A DNA stretch of 6,125 nt. Source: Deltaproteobacteria bacterium (GTDB lineage Bacteria; Desulfobacterota; DSM-4660; Desulfatiglandales; Desulfatiglandaceae). The position numbers and the translations under genes were made by a program. The stretch spans positions 1 to 6,125 of the forward strand of contig JAFDKD010000562.1 in the NCBI GenBank assembly GCA_019307165.1. Reading direction: 5' to 3'. Positions 1 to 4,479 of the stretch are shown in pieces. The stretch's first letter is position 1. Every line of letters starts with the position of its first letter. The notes under the pieces were generated by a model. The model was not told where the DNA came from, did no database searches, and saw only the letters and a program-made list of their open reading frames with translations.

Positions 1-64
1 GGAAAATCAAGTGGGGGCAATTTCAGCAACACACAGCGGCGTCGAAGTCTATTATTCCTACTGA
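1..64 (+). other. possible 3' end of an upstream gene (undecided frame)
   Basis: All three forward frames stay open from the left edge to a stop just inside or beside the downstream direct repeat. The frame starting at base 2 reads as a natural-looking tail ending GVEVYYSY and stops at 62-64. The frame starting at base 3 ends SIIPTDT and stops a few bases later. Twenty codons are too few to choose by composition. A terminator-like hairpin at 124-144 supports some plus-strand gene ending here, but its product cannot be named. Confidence 0.25.
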
Positions 65-86
65 CACCTGAACACTGACACCTGAA
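60..86 (+). repeat. tandem direct repeat ACTGACACCTGAA x2
   Basis: Two identical 13-base copies of ACTGACACCTGAA (60-72 and 74-86) are separated by one base. The pair is bracketed by TTATTCC at 52-58 and again at 90-96, so the block looks like a small insertion or a slippage product in the gap before the exported-protein gene. The function is unknown. Confidence 0.8.
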
Positions 87-123
87 ACCTTATTCCCGCA
101 TTGGCATAGCCGGACAACTCTGA

Positions 124-144
124 CCCCCGCTGCACGGGGGTTTT
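124..144 (+). terminator. terminator-like hairpin with short T run
   Basis: CCCCCG (124-129) pairs perfectly with CGGGGG (135-140) around a five-base loop, and TTTT follows directly at 141-144. The six-pair all-GC stem is strong but the T run is short. It probably ends transcription of a gene left of the window. Because it sits only 37 bases before the next start codon, it could instead be an attenuator in the leader of the exported-protein gene. No antiterminator partner is obvious. Confidence 0.55.
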
Positions 145-181
145 GCAGATGGAATAAAACCGGAAAACAGGAGCGAATCGG

Positions 182-2575
182 ATGAAAAAAGCGATGATTT
201 TCGTTTGTTTTACGTGGGGTTTCTTTGGTGCGGGACAGGTTGGAGCGGTTCAGGCTGTCGATGAGATGGTCCCGGATAACCAAACCTCCGAAATCACGGG
301 CCGTGCCGCCCAATGGGCGTCCGTGGGCGGCCAGGTGAGCCCCGCGAGTCATCATTCGGAGCAGCCGACCATGCTCATGGTGGGAAACACGCCCGCCGTG
401 GGATACAGGAGCGACAGCTACAAGACCTATCTGAATGTCTGGAACGGGAGCGGCTGGGGAACGCCCGAACCGGACCCCAGTAACAACATGACCCACGGGG
501 CCACCAGCAGCAGTCCGGCCTTCTGCTCCGATGGCAGCGACATCTTTCTGACATTTTCGAAAATCGGCGACTCGGGAAGTTCGGGAGCGGATTTTTACGA
601 CCGCATTTTTGTATACAAATGGAATTCGAGCACCCACTGGACTGTTCAGAACGGGGGAAATGAGATCAGCATACCCTGGAATCACACCCTGGGGGGCTCG
701 GACGCCTTTGACCCGAACATCGCCTGCCGCCCCTCGGGCAATCCCCTGGTCACATGGATCGAACAGGAGGTGAGCGGCAGCACCGATGCGGATACGTACG
801 TGGCCGAGGTCACGGCCGTTACTTCGACCGCTTCATCCTCCCTGAGCAGAAACAACACTTCCGGGTCCTATTCAACGCATGTGGAAGTCACCGGCATCAC
901 CGTAAACGATTCAGGGACCGCCGCTTACGTCGCCCAGTGGGAGCATCACCCATCGGAGATGTGGCAAAGCGATCTCTACGTCACCCAGTTCAGCGGGGGG
1001 GGCTTTACCAATCTGGGCGGCGCCATTGCCGTTGACCATGATTCCAACAATCTGACCGCGCCATCCCTGGCGCTGATCGGCGGGAATATTTACGTGGCAT
1101 ACACCGCCGCCAACAACACGGATTACACGAAACACGTATATGTGAAGCGCTGGGACGGGTCCGCGTGGTCAACAGTGGGGGGCGGGCCGGTATCCGCCTT
1201 TTCCTCGGCGGATCACTACGATTCGTCAAGCCCGAACCTGCTTGCCGTTGGAAATGATCTTTTCCTGGCATGGGACGAAAGCGACACCTATGGCCCGTAT
1301 GCGGTATTCGTGGCCTACTGGGACGGGACGGCCGGTTCATGGCAAATGGCGTCCGAGGCCATAACCGTACCGAGCGCAGGGGATAGCATTGATCCCAGTC
1401 TCGCCTATTTGGCCTCTGAAGACACCATCTACATCGCGTTTTCGGCGAATACGGATGGCTGGCATCACATCTTTGTGAAAAAGATCAAGCGGTTGGCCGC
1501 CGAAATCACGGCGACCTGGCCGGTCGGCATTCCCCGGTGCGGCGGGGTTTCAGCGCTGTGGGCCAACGTCAAGAACATCGGGGCCCTGCCTATGCCCGCA
1601 ACCGCCGATGTCTGGTTCCAGGCCGATGGGTCCGGCTGGACAGGGGACCATTGGATCGGGTCTGCCGGTGTATCGGGTCTTATGCCGGGCGCCGCCAAGT
1701 GGTACGCCGCGGAGTGGCACGTGTCCTCCGGTTTGCCGGCCGGGCTTTTTGCCTTCCAGGCACAGGTCTGGACGGATACGGCCCTATCCGAATTAAGCCC
1801 CCTGGAATGGTTTTCGGCGGTCTGCGGCGACAGGCGGGTCGTGTTCGACTTCGGACCATATGGGGTTTATGCTTATGGCGGAAGCACGTGGGAACTGATC
1901 ACCCCGACCGACCCGGAGGGAATGACGGCCATTTCGAATTCGCTCATTTTCGACTTCGGCATTTACGGCGTATACGACTATGACGGGAGCGACTGGACCC
2001 TCCTCACCGGAACGGACCCGGAGCAGATGCTGGCCTGGAATTTTCAGATGGCCTTCGATTTCGGCCCCTACGGCGTCTATAGCTTCGACGGGACCACATG
2101 GACTTTTGTGACGGGGACCAATTCCGAGAACATGATCACCTGGGGGGCGCCCATGGTGATCGACTTCGGCATATACGGGGTCTACGCTTACGACGGCACG
2201 AGCTGGACCCTGATCACGGCGGGCAACCCCGATGGAATGGTTGCCTGGGGGCCTTATGTTGTCATGGATTTCGGGGCATCCGGTATCTATTCCTATGACG
2301 GGACCACCTGGTCTGCCATCACCTCAACGAACCCCGAAACCATGACCACCTGGGGTAAATACCTTGTGGCGGACTTCGGCGCGCTCGGGGTCTACAGGTA
2401 TGATGGGACTGCGTGGACCCTGGTTACGGCCGTCAACCCCGAAAAGATGATCGGTTGGGGGGCGTTATTGGTTATGGATTTCGGCGCGCTCGGTGTCTAC
2501 GCCTACGATGGCACAGGGTGGGCCCTGATTACGGGCACCGATCCGGAAGACATGGTCAGCGCCATTTTCAACTGA
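182..2575 (+). CDS. exported multidomain beta-propeller-like protein with seven C-terminal 35-residue repeats
   Basis: I do not recognise a named family for this 797-residue protein. Residues 1-25 form a signal peptide (KK, hydrophobic core, cleavage likely after AVQA), so it is exported. Residues about 45-438 show six or seven units of roughly 55-65 residues. Each pairs a motif like SPSLALIGGNIYVAY with one like VYVKRWDGSAW, as in sialidase- or Kelch-type beta-propellers. Residues 440-550 look like an Ig/CARDB-type domain (VKNIGALPMP, a Gly-rich turn, then FAFQAQVW) bounded by C453 and C548; C115 and C182 could form another disulfide. Residues 553-797 are seven back-to-back 35-residue repeats that end the protein. 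There is no membrane anchor, sorting signal or catalytic motif. The start is set by CAGGAG at 168-173, eight bases before ATG. Its 3' end overlaps the converging reductase gene by 8 bp. Extracellular binding or adhesion is my inference; the coding call itself is secure. Confidence 0.9.
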   Translation: MKKAMIFVCFTWGFFGAGQVGAVQAVDEMVPDNQTSEITGRAAQWASVGGQVSPASHHSEQPTMLMVGNTPAVGYRSDSYKTYLNVWNGSGWGTPEPDPSNNMTHGATSSSPAFCSDGSDIFLTFSKIGDSGSSGADFYDRIFVYKWNSSTHWTVQNGGNEISIPWNHTLGGSDAFDPNIACRPSGNPLVTWIEQEVSGSTDADTYVAEVTAVTSTASSSLSRNNTSGSYSTHVEVTGITVNDSGTAAYVAQWEHHPSEMWQSDLYVTQFSGGGFTNLGGAIAVDHDSNNLTAPSLALIGGNIYVAYTAANNTDYTKHVYVKRWDGSAWSTVGGGPVSAFSSADHYDSSSPNLLAVGNDLFLAWDESDTYGPYAVFVAYWDGTAGSWQMASEAITVPSAGDSIDPSLAYLASEDTIYIAFSANTDGWHHIFVKKIKRLAAEITATWPVGIPRCGGVSALWANVKNIGALPMPATADVWFQADGSGWTGDHWIGSAGVSGLMPGAAKWYAAEWHVSSGLPAGLFAFQAQVWTDTALSELSPLEWFSAVCGDRRVVFDFGPYGVYAYGGSTWELITPTDPEGMTAISNSLIFDFGIYGVYDYDGSDWTLLTGTDPEQMLAWNFQMAFDFGPYGVYSFDGTTWTFVTGTNSENMITWGAPMVIDFGIYGVYAYDGTSWTLITAGNPDGMVAWGPYVVMDFGASGIYSYDGTTWSAITSTNPETMTTWGKYLVADFGALGVYRYDGTAWTLVTAVNPEKMIGWGALLVMDFGALGVYAYDGTGWALITGTDPEDMVSAIFN
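1838..2572 (+). repeat. seven in-frame 105-bp repeats (35 residues each)
   Basis: Seven units of exactly 35 codons run without spacers from residue 553 to the last residue, 797. The consensus core is DFGxxGVYxYDGTxW, then a T-rich strand, xPExM and, in units 2-6, a Trp near position 32. Unit positions 4-6 (DFG), 9 (Gly), 15 (Gly), 18 (Trp), 22 (Thr) and 29 (Met) are invariant. Position 14 is Asp except Gly in unit 1, and position 26 is Pro except Ser in unit 3. The pattern fits four short beta strands per unit, so seven units could close a small seven-bladed propeller. Copies differ at many synonymous sites, which suggests old duplication kept by protein-level selection rather than recent DNA amplification. 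Confidence 0.93.
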
Positions 2576-3170
2576 TCGCCGCGGCCAGATCGGCTCCGGC
2601 GTCAAAGGCCTCTTTAAGGTACTCGGGATGTTTAAGGACATCCCCTTCAAAATCCAGCTGCCGGTACAGGAGCGTCCGCCACAGTTCCGTATCCAGAACG
2701 TCGAAAAAATACTTGAGGGTGAGCAGGGTGCCGTCAAAGAGCTTTTTGCCCCGGGTGGCTCCCACGGAAATAAACAGCCCCTTGCGTTTCGGTTCCGACC
2801 GGCCGAAAGGGACCTTGTCGATCCAGTATTTCTTGACCCAAAGGGACTGGCACCGGTCCATAAGGATTTTGGTGTGGGCGCTGACCGTGTAAAAAAAGAT
2901 GGGGGAGGCCAGCATCAATCCGTCGCAGCCCAGCATCCGGTCTCTGACGCCCTGGAAATCGTCCTTGATGGCACACTCTCCCTTGTTCTTGCAGCCGTAG
3001 ATCTCCAGGCAGGGCGATATTTTCAAGTCTCTGAGTACGACTTCTTCCACCCGGGCCCCGGCTTTTCGGGCGCCCTTGACGGCTTCCTTGAGCAGCAACG
3101 CGGTGTTTCCTTTTCTGCGTGGACTGCCGTAAACGGCAAGTATGGAACCCATCGAATATTCCATTTGCAA
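2568..3170 (-). CDS. NADPH-dependent FMN reductase / flavodoxin-fold family protein
   Basis: This 200-residue protein has the flavodoxin-like FMN-binding fold. A beta strand (ILAVYG) leads into the phosphate loop GSPRRKGNT at residues 15-23. The second FMN segment, SPIFFYTVSAHTK, is at 89-101, followed by a conserved MDR, and GATRGKK lies near 137-143. Cysteines C54, C60 and C66 precede IKDDF, the position where iron-sulfur flavoproteins carry their cluster ligands. The spacing here is C-x5-C-x5-C, so a standard ISF-type [4Fe-4S] site is not evident. The likely role is cytoplasmic NAD(P)H-linked electron transfer through FMN; the substrate is unknown. The start is uncertain: TTG at 3170 has GGAG eight bases upstream, ATG at 3164 has AGGG eight bases upstream, and ATG at 3152 would also keep the whole fold. 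The gene converges on the exported-protein gene. The ferredoxin lies upstream on the same strand and is a possible partner. Confidence 0.9.
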   Translation of the reverse strand: MQMEYSMGSILAVYGSPRRKGNTALLLKEAVKGARKAGARVEEVVLRDLKISPCLEIYGCKNKGECAIKDDFQGVRDRMLGCDGLMLASPIFFYTVSAHTKILMDRCQSLWVKKYWIDKVPFGRSEPKRKGLFISVGATRGKKLFDGTLLTLKYFFDVLDTELWRTLLYRQLDFEGDVLKHPEYLKEAFDAGADLAAAIS

Positions 3171-3220
3171 GACCCTATCTCCAGAGCCATGTCAATGCGA
3201 AAATGCGGCCCGTGCTTCGC

Positions 3221-3273
3221 AAGGTTGAGAGTGGCTTCGCCAGGTTCAGGTTAAGGTCCAGGTTGAGAAAAGG
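3221..3273 (+). repeat. AGGTT-rich repeat block, left arm
   Basis: The block holds repeated AGGTT units: AAGGTTGAGA at 3221-3230, then AGGTTCAGGTTAAGGTCCAG from 3242 and GGTTGAG at 3261-3267. CTTCGC precedes an AGGTT unit twice. AGGTTAAGGT at 3248-3257 is the exact reverse complement of ACCTTAACCT at 3301-3310, so this block opposes the array on its right. It lies directly upstream of the minus-strand reductase gene, where it would be in any leader shared with the ferredoxin. Confidence 0.7.
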
Positions 3274-3298
3274 AAAACACAAGCGTCAATCTGTTGCT

Positions 3299-3390
3299 CA
3301 ACCTTAACCTCAGCCTCGGCCTGTCTTTTCAACCTAACCTCAGCCTCGGCCTGTCTTTTCAACCTTAACCTTGACCTCAGCCTATCTTTC
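3299..3390 (+). repeat. three tandem 30-31-bp repeats (CAACCTTAACCTCAGCC type)
   Basis: Copy 1 (3299-3329) and copy 2 (3330-3359) share CTCAGCCTCGGCCTGTCTTT exactly and differ by one missing T in CAACCTTAACC. Copy 3 (3360-3390) keeps CAACCTTAACC and CCTATCTTTC but has diverged in the middle. The array fills the gap between the ferredoxin stop and the reductase start and is not coding. It is too short, and lacks the spacers, to be a CRISPR array. It looks like an interspersed low-complexity repeat of this genome. Confidence 0.85.
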
Positions 3391-3412
3391 CTGCCCCTAT
3401 GGGCCCGAATCT

Positions 3413-3607
3413 TTACGCTTCAACGTTAATCGCGCCGGGAGCGCATTCCTCGGCCGCCTGCCGCACGCGATCCTCCAGCTGAGCCGGCACCTCATCCACC
3501 AACACAATGGATGCGATTTTCGCATCGTCGTACTGAAATACTTCCGGACAGACCTTGCAGCAATTCTGGTCTCCCATGCACAGGTCATAATCGATTTTTG
3601 CTCTCAT
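3413..3607 (-). CDS. single-cluster ferredoxin, Asp in place of second cluster Cys
   Basis: This 64-residue cytoplasmic electron carrier is of the one-cluster Fer4_13/Fer4_15 type. It opens MRAKIDYDLC. The motif is C10-x2-D13-x2-C16-x3-C20-P21, followed by EVF, and the remote ligand is C55 in ECAPGAI near the C-terminus. The family norm is C-x2-C-x2-C; here Asp13 sits at the second ligand site, as in Pyrococcus furiosus ferredoxin and Desulfovibrio africanus ferredoxin III. Expected ligands are C10, C16 and C55, giving [3Fe-4S] or an Asp-ligated [4Fe-4S] cluster. C20 matches the cysteine that forms a disulfide in P. furiosus and D. gigas ferredoxins, but its usual partner is absent. C17 is an extra cysteine. 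The start follows AGGAGG by six bases; an in-frame ATG seven codons upstream has no better site. The flavodoxin-like reductase lies 242 bp downstream on the same strand. Confidence 0.92.
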   Translation of the reverse strand: MRAKIDYDLCMGDQNCCKVCPEVFQYDDAKIASIVLVDEVPAQLEDRVRQAAEECAPGAINVEA

Positions 3608-3613
3608 GACAGG

Positions 3614-3619
3614 CCTCCT
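3614..3619 (-). promoter_or_regulatory. ribosome binding site of the ferredoxin gene
   Basis: A perfect AGGAGG on the minus strand lies six bases before the ATG at 3607-3605. This fixes that start in preference to the in-frame ATG at 3628, which would put this site inside the coding region. Confidence 0.85.
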
Positions 3620-3653
3620 TTCATACAAAATACAGAAGTTATTCGTTTTTGAC

Positions 3654-3686
3654 CATTATTCCATTGTTCCAACATTCCATTATTCC
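3654..3686 (+). repeat. TATTCC/CATTATTCC repeat, left copy of an inverted pair
   Basis: The segment contains CATTATTCCATTGTTCC followed by AACATTCCATTATTCC, so CATTATTCC occurs twice with a TTCC periodicity. Its minus strand reads GGAATAATGGAATGTTGGA (3686-3668), which matches 4270-4288 with one mismatch. It sits upstream of both the ferredoxin (minus) and the small plus-strand gene. It is probably an interspersed genomic repeat. Confidence 0.75.
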
Positions 3687-3845
3687 TTGTGGCCGGCGTA
3701 AAAATGCCATTAAAAACCTTTTATTTCAATAAGTTATGCAATTTCAGAGACGTTTCAATTAAAGACCAACATTGCTATGCGAGCCGCATCCACGGTGCGA
3801 TCCCTTGTAAGTGCCCCGTTCCCCCGTCCCCTCATTCCTGTTCAC

Positions 3846-3874
3846 TTGACCCGCAACAGCCGATGGCCTACACT
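3846..3874 (+). promoter_or_regulatory. sigma70-like promoter of the small DUF2007-like gene
   Basis: TTGACC (3846-3851) and TACACT (3869-3874) are separated by exactly 17 bases, a good match to sigma70 -35 and -10 boxes. Transcription would start near 3881, just before the GGGAGG ribosome site at 3889-3894, giving a leader of about 20 bases. Confidence 0.6.
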
Positions 3875-3901
3875 CCCGGTCAGTAAGCGGGAGGATAGGA
3901 T

Positions 3902-4156
3902 ATGGACGATTACAGTAAGATCGCGACACTGGAAAACGAGATCGAGGCCCAATTGCTCGATTCCATTTTGACGGAAAGACAAATCCCCCACCTGATGCGC
4001 TCCTATCACGACACGGCTTATGACGGCCTGTACCAGACCCAGAAGGGCTGGGGCATTGTCAGCGCCCTGGAGGCGTTTCAGGACCAGATTCTGGAAATTC
4101 TATCGGACATGCGCGCTGCGGCCGAGACTGCAAGGGGCGAGGACCCCGGCGATTGA
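3902..4156 (+). CDS. small DUF2007-like (putative signal-transducing) protein
   Basis: An 84-residue soluble protein with no signal peptide or membrane segment. The pattern is an N-terminal helix (LENEIEAQLLDSILTERQIP), then a short beta segment with a YHDTAYDGLYQTQKGWG core (residues 35-51), then an amphipathic helix (QDQILEILSDMR). The layout 'residues spanning a helix, then gIPh...' resembles the DUF2007 / putative prokaryotic signal-transducing family (PF09413), whose biochemical role is unknown. The family call is moderate. The gene itself is well supported by GGGAGG seven bases before ATG and by a matched promoter. It is monocistronic here, with repeats on both sides. The tail after residue 72 is charged and probably disordered. 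Confidence 0.82.
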   Translation: MDDYSKIATLENEIEAQLLDSILTERQIPHLMRSYHDTAYDGLYQTQKGWGIVSALEAFQDQILEILSDMRAAAETARGEDPGD

Positions 4157-4186
4157 GGCGTACCGTTTCTTAAAAGAAAATATTTT

Positions 4187-4250
4187 GACAGGATAACCAG
4201 ACTTCGCTAAAGGGCAGCTTCGTCGCGGCAAGCAGGATCAACAGGATCAA
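4187..4250 (+). repeat. CAGGAT repeats, left arm of inverted pair
   Basis: GACAGGATAAC at 4187-4197 is the exact reverse complement of GTTATCCTGTC at 4426-4436, and both are flanked outward by a run of T or A. Nearby, CAGGATCAACAGGATCAA (4233-4250) is a direct doublet of the same core and resembles the doublet TTATCCTGTTATCCTGTC (4419-4436) on the opposite strand. The arms bracket about 230 bp of non-coding DNA. Confidence 0.7.
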
Positions 4251-4269
4251 TTTGAAATAATGGAATAGG

Positions 4270-4288
4270 GGAATAATGGAATATTGGA
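4270..4288 (+). repeat. GGAATAATGG repeat, right copy of inverted pair
   Basis: GGAATAATGGAATATTGGA here matches the minus strand of 3668-3686 at 18 of 19 positions. A partial extra unit, AATAATGGAATAGG, precedes it from 4257. Together with the left copy it flanks the small DUF2007-like gene in inverted orientation, about 580 bp apart. Confidence 0.75.
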
Positions 4289-4418
4289 GTTACCTGTAAC
4301 CCTTCTCCACCAAATTCTACTTGCCACGGGCACACCGCCCCAGGTGGGCGAAGCCGGGTCCAACCTAACGCTGCGGAGCGCTATGAAACCGCATCTATGA
4401 TCTAATTCTTAATCTTGT

Positions 4419-4436
4419 TTATCCTGTTATCCTGTC
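4419..4436 (-). repeat. CAGGAT repeats, right arm of inverted pair
   Basis: On the minus strand this reads GACAGGATAACAGGATAA, a doublet of the CAGGAT core. Its GACAGGATAAC half is identical to 4187-4197. It ends 43 bases before the start codon of the CoA synthetase gene, so it lies in that gene's probable leader or promoter region. Confidence 0.7.
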
Positions 4437-4467
4437 TAAAAAATCAGTGCTTGAGGATAGGCAAGCC

Positions 4468-4474
4468 AAAGGAG
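4468..4474 (+). promoter_or_regulatory. ribosome binding site of the CoA synthetase gene
   Basis: AAAGGAG lies five bases before ATG at 4480. This selects that start over the in-frame GTG at 4447, which has no comparable site and would add eleven residues not expected in the family. Confidence 0.8.
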
Positions 4475-4479
4475 ATTCC

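Larger units (their letters stand above)
4157..4479. other. 323-bp gap holding several short repeats, no gene
   Basis: No credible coding frame or RNA gene was seen. The gap contains CAGGAT-type repeats at its left and right ends, the right copy of the GGAATAATGG repeat, a small hairpin CGCT-GCGG-AGCG at 4369-4380, and a CGAAGCCGGGTCCAACCTA stretch distantly like the CTTCGC/AGGTT block near 3231-3250. No convincing promoter for the downstream CoA synthetase gene is visible. TTTCTTAAAAGAAA after the small gene (about 4165-4178) is a weak palindrome without a T run. Confidence 0.6.

Noticed and set aside
1..181. Possible cyclic-di-GMP or other riboswitch before the exported-protein gene (GCATTGGCATAGCCGG then a hairpin with Ts)
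   Set aside because: The conserved GCAAAGCC-type core and matching paired stems could not be found; only a generic hairpin is supported.
23..685. Long minus-strand open frame opposite the exported-protein gene
   Set aside because: It lies antisense to the signal peptide and propeller-like region, has no recognisable domain, and is explained by GC-rich codon bias.
2628..3254. Plus-strand open frame of about 208 residues
   Set aside because: It is antisense to the clear FMN-reductase gene and shows no motif of its own.
3299..3390. CRISPR-like array
   Set aside because: Units are directly abutting with no unique spacers and no cas genes nearby.
3627..3655. Minus-strand promoter TGGTCA-17-TATTTT for the ferredoxin
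   Set aside because: Both boxes are weak, and the predicted transcript start would fall almost on the ribosome binding site.
4369..4380. Hairpin CGCT-GCGG-AGCG as a terminator or RNA gene
   Set aside because: The stem is four pairs with no T run and no wider conserved fold.
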